DNA of 64,000 nucleotides. It comes from Taudactylus pleione (lineage: Eukaryota > Chordata > Amphibia > Anura > Myobatrachidae). Of this stretch, positions 1 through 10,706 are shown piece after piece (the stretch's first letter is position 1; every line of letters begins with the position of its first letter). Both the position numbers and the translations under genes were made by a program. The DNA lies in the NCBI GenBank assembly GCA_031769625.1, contig JAUIMM010000698.1:62001-126000 (forward strand). Direction: 5' to 3'. Under the pieces are notes generated by a model. The model was not told the origin of the DNA, ran no database searches, and was given only the letters and a program-made list of their open reading frames with translations.

Positions 1-54
1 ATCACCCAGGACCTGCTGGGACCTGTAGTGCCACAGAAAAACACACATATAAAC

Positions 55-395
55 TAGATATGTGCACCAGACCATTTTTGCTAGATTTGGATTTGGCTCT
101 GATTCGTCATCCGGCCTTGGATTTGAATTTGACAAAGCGCCATGACTGGTTTTGGATTTGAATTTAGATTTGGATTTTTTTACAAAAATTGACAAAGAAA
201 GCTAAAATCACATAATTTGGGCATTTTTTTTGTTCCTAGAGTATTATTAACCTCAATAACATTAATTTCCAGTCATTTACAGTCAATTTAGACCACCTCA
301 CAGCTCACAATATTATTTTCACCATTATTGGCCAAAGGCTGCAGTGAGCTGGCAGGTTACTAAGCGACAGAGTGGTGGCACAGACACCGCAGTTT
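55..395 (-). mobile_element. Diverged hAT 3'-terminal relic inside the satellite monomer
   Basis: Starting at TAGATATGTGCACC, this block lines up with the outer ~340 bp of the two hAT copies, whose inward-read ends start TAGGGGTGTGCACC and TAGCGGTGTGCACC. Shared stretches include the repeated TTTGGATTTG-type words, then TATTATTAACCTCAATAAC, TTAATTTCCA, CACCTCACA and CTCACAATA. After these come AAAGG-TGCA and GGCACA-ACAC. The orientation matches the element at 55594. The same block sits at the same offset in all 14 copies. It is much more diverged than the two inserted elements are from each other, so it is an older capture. The 88-codon ORF reading through it on the minus strand is only a translation of the terminal repeats. 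Confidence 0.88.
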
Positions 396-429
396 AAAGC
401 ACATCTATGAAACATTGCCATTCACTACT

Positions 430-592
430 GAGTCACAGTACTTGTGTGTTATGGACACACAGAGGGCTAAGGCCCAATGAGTCACGGTGCATGTAAACAC
501 AGTGGGTTATGGCCCAAGGAATCACAGTACTTGTATACACAGTGAGGTACAGCCCAAGGAGTCAAGGTGCTTGTATACACAGTGAGGAACAC
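430..592 (+). repeat. 40-bp minisatellite (4 units) in each monomer
   Basis: Four imperfect units begin GAGTCACAGTAC (430), GAGTCACGGTGC (479), GAATCACAGTAC (519) and GAGTCAAGGTGC (559). Each continues with a TGTA-AACACAGTG-like middle and ends in GGCCCAA or AGCCCAAG. The second and third units are 40 bp, the first is 49 bp and the last is partial. The block recurs at this offset in all copies. Each unit starts with a TGAGTCA/TGAATCA-type AP-1-like word, which may be coincidental. Confidence 0.85.
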
Positions 593-593
593 C

Positions 594-676
594 ACAAAAA
601 AAAGTGTTTTTTTTACTTTTTATACTTTTAAATCTCTTCAACTTTTTTTTTACTTTTAAACTTTGTTTTTTTTGCA
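594..676 (+). repeat. T-rich low-complexity tract in each monomer
   Basis: An A8 run is followed by several repeats of the word TTTTACTTTTAAACTTT with T8-T11 runs, ending at TTTTTTTTGCACACAC. Run lengths vary between copies, so the tract is the main indel hot spot in the left third of the monomer. Confidence 0.85.
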
Positions 677-1640
677 CACACAGCCACTTGTGAGTCTGGA
701 TACAGCCCCTTTAATCAGCAGAATATAGCGCAGCATATATCAGCGAGCAGTGTGCCCCCTTACACAGTCACTTTGCCAGCCCAGCCAACTCTAAATGACC
801 CCCAGAGTGTACGTATATTTAGCACAGTGGGCCTAATCTATATAGTGGCTAAGCATAACAGGGATATATTGCATACTGATCAAGTTACATTAGGCTAAAC
901 TGAATATTTATCAATCCTGAAAGTCTACTGTATAATGGGCAAAATCGGTCCTCCACTGTATATTCATCATTGCCAATTATATGCTATACTGGGAACAGAG
1001 ACTATTGGGGAGATTCAAAAAGAAGCACGTTTCCATCAGAATATTGCACGCTGATGTAATGCTGGTCATCCTGCAGGAAAACCTCGCTCGGCTTTGCTCA
1101 CACCTATAGGGGTGCAGAAACAACTAGCCTTGGCCTAGCTATTAACGTCATTTCAATTTATAAACATCCTAGCAGTATTTTCATATTAATTGTGTTTTTT
1201 ATTTTCATTCAATCCCTTGCTTGTTTTCTACCCAAGTAGCAGTCTTGAGAAATAAAAAATGGACAGAATCAGCAGGTTAATGAAATGAGAAAGAGCTGAT
1301 AGGAACTGATTGATTGAATGAGTGGATGCAGTAAAAGAGAACTTTGGCGAATAAGGAGATGGCAAAGGGACAGATGTGTAATAATAATAAATGGCAGGTG
1401 TATCATGGGAAGCAGAGGTGATGGAGAATATAAACATATCACACATCAGTAGAGATTATTTTGTGCACTTCTCCTTTAAGGAATGTAGAACACGAGTGAG
1501 GTCATGCTGTGATGTCATAATGGTAACTCTTTGCTGTTGCTCACTCTTAACCGCCCAGGACACTGACATAGCATTATCATTGCTGTCATTAACATACTCC
1601 AAATACATCTCTTGCACCCAGCCCACTGAGGGAAATATAT

Positions 1641-1654
1641 CCTCTTGAGGTAAG
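1641..1654 (+). promoter_or_regulatory. Splice-donor-like motif in each monomer (no exon supported)
   Basis: CTTGAG|GTAAGTAT is close to the vertebrate 5' splice-site consensus and is unchanged in all 14 copies. No conserved reading frame ends here. A pyrimidine-rich CCATCCTCTTCAG acceptor-like word lies about 200 bp downstream. This could let satellite transcripts be spliced, but it may equally be chance. Confidence 0.3.
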
Positions 1655-1914
1655 TATCTCATCAAAGACAAGGGCGTTTCACTTGGATGTGCCTGCAGAC
1701 TTGGAGCTTGACTACCCTAAAATATGACCTTGAGCTTGTTTATTTCTATAATTGGAGGTTCTAGCAGCACAGCACATCTATCGCAATGTAGTAGCCATTC
1801 GGGTAAAATCGGTGCTTCTCAAAAGGGGATGACCATCCTCTTCAGAAAATTGCGCAGCTTTGTGAGGAATTTAAATTGGGTAATGTCAGGAGATGTGGAC
1901 AGGAACTATATTAA

Positions 1915-1928
1915 TGACGTCAGCCAAT
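1915..1928 (+). promoter_or_regulatory. CRE + CCAAT module in each monomer
   Basis: A perfect CRE palindrome TGACGTCA (1915-1922) is followed after one base by CCAAT (1924-1928). The pair is intact in all 14 copies, including divergent copy 14. CRE sites bind CREB/ATF proteins and CCAAT binds NF-Y, and the two often act together in vertebrate promoters. A TTATTTATTAA AT-rich word follows about 10 bp downstream. Whether it drives transcription is not shown by the sequence. Confidence 0.5.
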
Positions 1929-2671
1929 GTTATTTATTAATGTGGTAAACTGTATAGTGTATTTTAGTGTCAAATGTTCATACAGTATTTTAAATAAGTT
2001 TGGAAATATAACTCTGCATAGCCTCCTAGTGCCCAGAGGGACGGGCAATCCTTCAAGCCATGGGTCCCCAGAGGTTTCCTCCACAGGGGGTTTTTCCTCT
2101 CCTGAGTGCTGAAGGATGATTCTTTGTGAGTCATGAGGCTTCCACCATCTTGTTCCTCTTATAGGACAAGCTTGTAAGAGCCTCCAGCTAATCTTGGGCA
2201 CTAATTTATTTACAACGCAGAGTAAAAATAAAGTGTTGTTTTCCTTGTGCTAAAAATTCATAATAAATATATTTTCAAATTGATTTTACTTGATGTGGTC
2301 TTTGTTTTTTTTCATAATGGAGTCTCTTAGAAGGTTAAGAGGCTGTGAGGTCTACTATCCTGTTAATAGAAGAGATTTGATAATCTTCGCACTACATAAT
2401 AGTTTAAGGTTATGACCTAATGGCAATGTGCAGGATATGGCGGTGGTACATGATGTCATTGGGGAAGTGGTCAAGTCCAGAAAGGACGCAAAAAATAAAA
2501 GAGATCAGGTGAAACAGAAATAATATAAAATGTTTTCTAACATACAGTATATACTCTTCTGTGCTGGACAAAATGAAGCAAACGACATATGGAAGGTTAC
2601 AGTCCCTTTAAATAGCAAATATTTAAGATGGTTTTCAAGGCATTTCTTAAAGAGGTTGGATACCCTGTCCA

Positions 2672-2691
2672 ATTGCATTATTTAATGCAAT
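2672..2691 (+). repeat. 20-bp palindrome with 9-bp arms in each monomer
   Basis: ATTGCATTA and TAATGCAAT flank a 2-base centre. Both arms are intact in every copy, and copy 12 changes only the centre (TT to TG). The arms contain ATGCAA/TAAT words like those bound by POU and homeodomain proteins. It could also extrude as a small cruciform. Confidence 0.65.
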
Positions 2692-2939
2692 CATCCTGCA
2701 GATTTGGAAGCAGTGGAGTGCACCTGCAGAATAGGTAGCCATTCTGAATGGATGAAAAATTGCATAATTGGTTCACAATAACTTAGGAGATGCCTAATTG
2801 AGTCTGCCAAGTCCCAGGCAATTGCTCAATGTCATGATCCTGTGCTGTTGACCCCATAAGAAGAAAATCCAAAGCATGGGGTCCTCCTGTCACATAGTCC
2901 AAGCATATTCTGCAGGGGATGTGTGCCTCTTCCCTAGGA

Positions 2940-3150
2940 AAAAAAACAGCCAGAGGCATCACTAGGGTCTTTGGAGCCCAGGGCAAGTTAAAGAACTGCG
3001 TGCCGCCCTCCGCCCCGCCCCCCCATAGACACGAATAGTGAAGCATTTATGCGCGCCTTTGGCGCACAGCGAAAAATGGGTGTGGTCACTTACTGAAGGG
3101 GCGTGGCCACTTAAAATGGGGCGTGCCAACATGGCACGCCACCCATTTCT
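2940..3150 (+). repeat. GC/CACCC-rich block with internal 40-bp duplication
   Basis: After an A run, the block holds a C-rich tract (GCCCCGCCCCCCC) of variable length and then two related words, GGGTGTGGTCACTTACTG and GGGGCGTGGCCACTTAAAATG. These are followed by GGGGCGTGCCAACATGGC. The repeated GGGCGTGGCC/GGGTGTGG words resemble Sp/KLF sites. The block is the most variable part of the monomer between subgroups. It resembles a dispersed repeat more than the rest of the monomer does, but I cannot name a family. Confidence 0.55.
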
Positions 3151-3404
3151 TGTCACTCTGGGAACATTACTTTCTATTCCATATATACCTTACCGATACG
3201 GTGGTTTCTCACAATGTGGAACCTCTGAAGAAATATATCCTCCATGGGAAGACAGCGCCTGCAGTCGGCATTCTCTATTCATGTAGGGCACATCGTCCAG
3301 AAGATGCCTGTTTGTGTGGGAATATTAACAAGGTCGGACTCATTCCCCCTGTGTATTTCCTGCCCCCTGCTTCTCTTAGCCACACCATCTCCCCCTGCAT
3401 CGTC

Positions 3405-3500
3405 TCTCGGCACACCATAACCTCCCCAGACACACACATACTGACACAGACATACACACCTCTTTCACACAAATGCAGCCAGCCAAATAAATAAAACGGC
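3405..3500 (+). repeat. CA-rich tail with AATAAA words in each monomer
   Basis: An irregular CACACA/GACACA tract is followed by CCAAATAAATAAAACGG, which contains an overlapping AATAAA pair. The 11-bp presence/absence segment lies at its left edge. The AATAAA words could act as a polyadenylation signal, but no transcript is evident. Confidence 0.5.
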
Positions 3501-3576
3501 TTGCTTATGCAGGCGCTTTTAGCACTAGAAGTGCCTGCATACCCATGGCTGAAAAAGCATGTTGAAGCTTGAAGAA

Positions 3577-6500
3577 ATCACCCAGGACCTGCTGGGACCT
3601 GTAGTGCCACAGAAAAACACACATATAAACTAGATATGTGCACCAGACCATTTTTGCTAGATTTGGATTTGGCTCTGATTCGTCATCCGGCCTTGGATTT
3701 GAATTTGACAAAGCGCCATGACTGGTTTTGGATTTGAATTTAGATTTGGATTTTTTTACAAAAATTGACAAAGAAAGCTAAAATCACATAATTTGGGCAT
3801 TTTTTTGTTCCTAGAGTATTATTAACCTCAATAACATTAATTTCCAGTCATTTACAGTCAATTTAGACCACCTCACAGCTCACAATATTATTTTCACCAT
3901 TATTGGCCAAAGGCTGCAGTGAGCTGGCAGGTTACTAAGCGACAGAGTGGTGGCACAGACACCGCAGTTTAAAGCACATCTATGAAACATTGCCATTCAC
4001 TACTGAGTAACAGTACTTGTGTGTTATGGACACACAGAGGGCTAAGGCCCAATGAGTCACGGTGCATGTAAACACAGTGGGTTATGGCCCAAGGAATCAC
4101 AGTACTTGTATACACAGTGAGGTACAGCCCAAGGAGTCAAGGTGCTTGTATACACAGTGGGGAACACCACAAAAAAAAGTGTTTTTTTTACTTTTTAAAC
4201 TTTTAAATCTCTTCATTTTTTTTTTTACTTTTAAACTTTGTTTTTTTTGCACACACAGCCACTTGTGAGTCTGGATACAGCCCCTTTAATCAGCAGAATA
4301 TAGCGCAGCATACATCAGCGAGCAGTGTTGCCCCTTACACAGTCACTTTGCCAGCACAGCCAACTCTAAATGACCCCCAGAGTGTACGTATATTTAGCAC
4401 AGTGGGCCTAATCTATATAGTGGCTAAGCATAACAGGGATATATTGCATACTGATCAAGTTACATTAGGCTAAACTGAATATTTATCAATCCTGAAAGTC
4501 TACTGTATAATGGGCAAAATCGGTCCTCCACTGTATATTCATCATTGCCAATTATATGCTATACTGGGAACAGAGACTATTGGGGAGATTCAAAAAGAAG
4601 CACGTTTCCATCAGAATATTGCACGCTGATGTAATGCTGGTCATCCTGCAGGAAAACCTCGCTCGGCTTTGCTCACACCTATAGGGGTGCAGAAATAACT
4701 AGCCTTGGCCTAGCTATTAACGTCATTTCAATTTATAAACATCCTAGCTGTATTTTCATATTAATTGTGTTTTTTATTTTCATTCAATCCCTTGCTTGTT
4801 TTCTACCCAAGTAGCAGTCTTGAGAAATAAAAAATGGACAGAATCAGCAGGTTAATGAAATGAGAAAGAGCTGATAGGAACTGATTGATTGAATGAGTGG
4901 ATGCAGTAAAAGAGAACTTTGGCGAATAAGGAGATGGCAAAGGGACAGATGTGTAATAATAATAAATGGCAGGTGTATCATGGGAAGCAGAGGTGATGGA
5001 GAATATAAACATATCACACATCAGTAAAGATTATTTTGTGCACTTCTCCTTTAAGGAATGTAGAACACGAGTGAGGTCATGCTGTGATGTCATAATGGTA
5101 ACTCTTTGCTGTTGCTCATTCTTAACCGCCCAGGACACTGACATAGCATTATCATTGCTGTCATTAACATACTCCAAATACATCTCTTGCACCCAGCCCA
5201 CTGAGGGAAATATATCCTCTTGAGGTAAGTATCTCATCAAAGACAAGGGCGTTTCACTTGGATGTGCCTGCAGACTTGGAGCTTGACTACCCTAAAATAT
5301 GACCTTGAGCTTGTTTATTTCTATAATTGGAGGTTCTAGCAGCACAGCACATCTATCGCAATGTAGTAGCCATTCGGGTAAAATCGGTGCTTCTCAAAAG
5401 GGGATGACCATCCTCTTCAGAAAATTGCGCAGCTTTGTGAGGAATTTAAATTGGGTAATGTCAGGAGATGTGGACAGGAACTATATTAATGACGTCAGCC
5501 AATGTTATTTATTAATGTGGTAAACTGTATAGTGTATTTTAGTGTCAAATGTTCATACAGTATTTTAAATAAGTTTGGAAATATAACTCTGCATAGCCTC
5601 CTAGTGCCCAGAGGGACGGGCAATCCTTCAAGCCATGGGTCCCCAGAGGTTTCCTCCACAGGGGGTTTTTCCTCTCCTGAGTGCTGAAGGATGATTCTTT
5701 GTGAGTCATGAGGCTTCCACCATCTTGTTCCTCTTATAGGACAAGCTTGTAAGAGCCTCCAGCTAATCTTGGGCACTAATTTATTTACAACGCAGAGTAA
5801 AAATAAAGTGTTGTTTTCCTTGTGCTAAAAATTCATAATAAATATATTTTCAAATTGATTTTACTTGATGTGGTCTTTGTTTTTTTTCATAATGGAGTCT
5901 CTTAGAAGGTTAAGAGGCTGTGAGGTCTACTATCCTGTTAATAGAAGAGATTTGATAATCTTCGCACTACATAATAGTTTAAGGTTATGACCTAATGGCA
6001 ATGTGCAGGATATGGGGGTGGTACATGATGTCATTGGGGAAGTGGTCAAGTCCAGAAAGGACGCAAAAAATAAAAGAGATCAGGTGAAACAGAAATAATA
6101 TAAAATGTTTTCTAACATACAGTATATACTCTTCTGTGCTGGACAAAATGAAGCAAACGACATATGGAAGGTTACAGTCCCTTTAAATAGCAAATATTTA
6201 AGATGGTTTTCAAGGCATTTCTTAAAGAGGTTGGATACCCTGTCCAATTGCATTATTTAATGCAATCATCCTGCAGATTTGGAAGCAGTGGAGTGCACCT
6301 GCAGAATAGGTAGCCATTCTGAATGGATGAAAAATTGCATAATTGGTTCACAATAACTTAGGAGATGCCTAATTGAGTCTGCCAAGTCCCAGGCAATTGC
6401 TCAATGTCATGATCCTGTGCTGTTGACCCCATAAGAAGAAAATCCAAAGCATGGGGTCCTCCTGTCACATAGTCCAAGCATATTCTGCAGGGGATGTGTG

Positions 6501-7141
6501 CCTCTTCCCTAGGAAAAAAAACAGCCAGAGGCATCACTAGGGTCTTTGGAGCCCAGGGCAAGTTAAAGAACTGCGTGCCGCCCCCCGCCCCGCCCCCCCA
6601 TAGACACGAATAGTGAAGCATTTATGCGCACCCCTGGCGCGCAGCAAAAAATGGGTGTGGTCACTTACTGAAGGGGCGTGGCCACTTAAAATGGGGCATG
6701 CCAACATGGCACGCCACCCATTTCTTGTCACTCTGGGAACATTACTTTCTATTCCATATATACCTTACCGATACGGTGGTTTCTCACAATGTGGAACCTC
6801 TGAAGAAATATATCCTCCATGGGAAGACAGCGCCTGCAGTCGGCATTCACTATTCATGTAGGGCACATCGTCCAGAAGATGCCTGTTTGTGTGGGAATAT
6901 TAACAAGGTCGGACTCATTCCCCCTGTGTATTTCCTGCCCCCTGCATCTCTTAGCCACACCATCTCCCCCTGCATCGTCTCTCGGCACACCCAGACACAC
7001 ACATACTGACACAGACATACACACCTCTTTCACACAAATGCAGCCAGCCAAATAAATAAAACGGCTTGCTTATGCAGGCGCTTTTAGCACTAGAAGTGCC
7101 TGCATACCCATGGCTGAAAAAGCATGTTGAAGCTTGAAGAA
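3577..7141 (+). repeat. Satellite monomer copy 2 (short-tail type)
   Basis: Carries the 11-bp deletion near offset 3416, so CACACCC runs straight into AGACACAC. With copies 3 and 4 it forms a tight subgroup marked by CTTCATTTTT in the T tract, GTGTTGCCCC near 4328, AGTAAAGATT near 5023 and GCTCATTC near 5115. A private base is the G in TATGGGGGTGG near 6016. Confidence 0.95.
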
Positions 7142-10100
7142 ATCACCCAGGACCTGCTGGGACCTGTAGTGCCACAGAAAAACACACATATAAACTAGAT
7201 ATGTGCACCAGACCATTTTTGCTAGATTTGGATTTGGCTCTGATTCGTCATCCGGCCTTGGATTTGAATTTGACAAAGCGCCATGACTGGTTTTGGATTT
7301 GAATTTAGATTTGGATTTTTTTACAAAAATTGACAAAGAAAGCTAAAATCACATAATTTGGGCATTTTTTTGTTCCTAGAGTATTATTAACCTCAATAAC
7401 ATTAATTTCCAGTCATTTACAGTCAATTTAGACCACCTCACAGCTCACAATATTATTTTCACCATTATTGGCCAAAGGCTGCAGTGAGCTGGCAGGTTAC
7501 TAAGCGACAGAGTGGTGGCACAGACACCGCAGTTTAAAGCACATCTATGAAACATTGCCATTCACTACTGAGTAACAGTACTTGTGTGTTATGGACACAC
7601 AGAGGGCTAAGGCCCAATGAGTCACGGTGCATGTAAACACAGTGGGTTATGGCCCAAGGAATCACAGTACTTGTATACACAGTGAGGTACAGCCCAAGGA
7701 GTCAAGGTGCTTGTATACACAGTGGGGAACACCACAAAAAAAAGTGTTTTTTTTACTTTTTAAACTTTTAAATCTCTTCATTTTTTTTTTTACTTTTAAA
7801 CTTTGTTTTTTTTGCACACACAGCCACTTGTGAGTCTGGATACAGCCCCTTTAATCAGCAGAATATAGTGCAGCATACATCAGCGAGCAGTGTTGCCCCT
7901 TACACAGTCACTTTGCCAGCACAGCCAACTCTAAATGACCCCCAGAGTGTACGTATATTTAGCACAGTGGGCCTAATCTATATAGTGGCTAAGCATAACA
8001 GGGATATATTGCATACTGATCAAGTTACATTAGGCTAAACTGAATATTTATCAATCCTGAAAGTCTACTGTATAATGGGCAAAATCGGTCCTCCACTGTA
8101 TATTCATCATTGCCAATTATATGCTATACTGGGAACAGAGACTATTGGGGAGATTCAAAAAGAAGCACGTTTCCATCAGAATATTGCACGCTGATGTAAT
8201 GCTGGTCATCCTGCAGGAAAACCTCGCTCGGCTTTGCTCACACCTATAGGGGTGCAGAAATAACTAGCCTTGGCCTAGCTATTAACGTCATTTCAATTTA
8301 TAAACATCCTAGCTGTATTTTCATATTAATTGTGTTTTTTATTTTCATTCAATCCCTTGCTTGTTTTCTACCCAAGTAGCAGTCTTGAGAAATAAAAAAT
8401 GGACAGAATCAGCAGGTTAATGAAATGAGAAAGAGCTGATAGGAACTGATTGATTGAATGAGTGGATGCAGTAAAAGAGAACTTTGGCGAATAAGGAGAT
8501 GGCAAAGGGACAGATGTGTAATAATAATAAATGGCAGGTGTATCATGGGAAGCAGAGGTGATGGAGAATATAAACATATCACACATCAGTAAAGATTATT
8601 TTGTGCACTTCTCCTTTAAGGAATGTAGAACACGAGTGAGGTCATGCTGTGATGTCATAATGGTAACTCTTTGCTGTTGCTCATTCTTAACCGCCCAGGA
8701 CACTGACATAGCATTATCATTGCTGTCATTAACATACTCCAAATACATCTCTTGCACCCAGCCCACTGAGGGAAATATATCCTCTTGAGGTAAGTATCTC
8801 ATCAAAGACAAGGGCGTTTCACTTGGATGTGCCTGCAGACTTGGAGCTTGACTACCCTAAAATATGACCTTGAGCTTGTTTATTTCTATAATTGGAGGTT
8901 CTAGCAGCACAGCACATCTATCGCAATGTAGTAGCCATTCGGGTAAAATCGGTGCTTCTCAAAAGGGGATGACCATCCTCTTCAGAAAATTGCGCAGCTT
9001 TGTGAGGAATTTAAATTGGGTAATGTCAGGAGATGTGGACAGGAACTATATTAATGACGTCAGCCAATGTTATTTATTAATGTGGTAAACTGTATAGTGT
9101 ATTTTAGTGTCAAATGTTCATACAGTATTTTAAATAAGTTTGGAAATATAACTCTGCATAGCCTCCTAGTGCCCAGAGGGACGGGCAATCCTTCAAGCCA
9201 TGGGTCCCCAGAGGTTTCCTCCACAGGGGGTTTTTCCTCTCCTGAGTGCTGAAGGATGATTCTTTGTGAGTCATGAGGCTTCCACCATCTTGTTCCTCTT
9301 ATAGGACAAGCTTGTAAGAGCCTCCAGCTAATCTTGGGCACTAATTTATTTACAACGCAGAGTAAAAATAAAGTGTTGTTTTCCTTGTGCTAAAAATTCA
9401 TAATAAATATATTTTCAAATTGATTTTACTTGATGTGGTCTTTGTTTTTTTTCATAATGGAGTCTCTTAGAAGGTTAAGAGGCTGTGAGGTCTACTATCC
9501 TGTTAATAGAAGAGATTTGATAATCTTCGCACTACATAATAGTTTAAGGTTATGACCTAATGGCAATGTGCAGGATATGGCGGTGGTACATGATGTCATT
9601 GGGGAAGTGGTCAAGTCCAGAAAGGACGCAAAAAATAAAAGAGATCAGGTGAAACAGAAATAATATAAAATGTTTTCTAACATACAGTATATACTCTTCT
9701 GTGCTGGACAAAATGAAGCAAACGACATATGGAAGGTTACAGTCCCTTTAAATAGCAAATATTTAAGATGGTTTTCAAGGCATTTCTTAAAGAGGTTGGA
9801 TACCCTGTCCAATTGCATTATTTAATGCAATCATCCTGCAGATTTGGAAGCAGTGGAGTGCACCTGCAGAATAGGTAGCCATTCTGAATGGATGAAAAAT
9901 TGCATAATTGGTTCACAATAACTTAGGAGATGCCTAATTGAGTCTGCCAAGTCCCAGGCAATTGCTCAATGTCATGATCCTGTGCTGTTGACCCCATAAG
10001 AAGAAAATCCAAAGCATGGGGTCCTCCTGTCACATAGTCCAAGCATATTCTGCAGGGGATGTGTGCCTCTTCCCTAGGAAAAAAAACAGCCAGAGGCATC

Positions 10101-10706
10101 ACTAGGGTCTTTGGAGCCCAGGGCAAGTTAAAGAACTGCGTGCCGCCCCCCGCCCCGCCCCCCCATAGACACGAATAGTGAAGCATTTATGCGCACCCCT
10201 GGCGCGCAGCAAAAAATGGGTGTGGTCACTTACTGAAGGGGCGTGGCCACTTAAAATGGGGCATGCCAACATGGCACGCCACCCATTTCTTGTCACTCTG
10301 GGAACATTACTTTCTATTCCATATATACCTTACCGATACGGTGGTTTCTCACAATGTGGAACCTCTGAAGAAATATATCCTCCATGGGAAGACAGCGCCT
10401 GCAGTCGGCATTCACTATTCATGTAGGGCACATCGTCCAGAAGATGCCTGTTTGTGTGGGAATATTAACAAGGTCGGACTCATTCCCCCTGTGTATTTCC
10501 TGCCCCCTGCATCTCTTAGCCACACCATCTCCCCCTGCATCGTCTCTCGGCACACCCAGACACACACATACTGACACAGACATACACACCTCTTTCACAC
10601 AAATGCAGCCAGCCAAATAAATAAAACGGCTTGCTTATGCAGGCGCTTTTAGCACTAGAAGTGCCTGCATACCCATGGCTGAAAAAGCATGTTGAAGCTT
10701 GAAGAA
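7142..10706 (+). repeat. Satellite monomer copy 3 (short-tail type)
   Basis: Nearly identical to copy 2, with the same 11-bp deletion and the same subgroup markers. A private base is seen at ATAGTGCAGC near 7866, where the others read ATAGCGCAGC. The near-identity of copies 2, 3 and 4 points to recent local duplication. Confidence 0.95.

Larger units (their letters stand above)
1..3576 (+). repeat. Satellite monomer copy 1 (reference copy for offsets)
   Basis: Full-length copy used here as the coordinate reference. It lacks both shared deletions: it keeps the 36-bp segment near 358-393 and the 11-bp segment near 3416-3426. Private differences include TATAC instead of TAAAC in the T-rich tract near 620 and TTTGGCGCAC near 3057. 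Sub-parts are listed separately: hAT relic, 40-bp minisatellite, T-rich tract, CRE/CCAAT module, palindrome, CACCC/GC block and CA-rich tail. The stretches 700-1640 and 1930-2660 hold no motif or homology that I can name. Confidence 0.95.

Noticed and set aside
1107..1121. TAGGGGTGCAG as a second hAT terminus in the monomer
   Set aside because: Only the first 8 bases match the hAT end, the sequence inward shows no similarity to either element end, and it faces the same way as the relic at offset 55, so it is not its partner.
1797..1813. CENP-B box in the satellite monomer
   Set aside because: ATTCGGGTAAAATCGGT resembles the consensus, but the spacing between TTCG and the CGGG part is off by one base and the last G of the core is T. 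It is not a match, so there is no support for a centromeric role from this motif.
3405..3480. Simple (CA)n microsatellite
   Set aside because: The tract is irregular CACACA/GACACA/TACACA and does not vary in length by dinucleotide units between copies; it is ordinary monomer sequence.
1228..3494. Recurrent ORFs of 60-123 codons in each satellite copy as real genes
   Set aside because: They overlap on both strands, match no family I know, and are broken or re-framed in some copies by single bases (copy 4 start near 13788, copy 12 near 45500) without sign of constraint. Their recurrence is explained by the tandem repetition.
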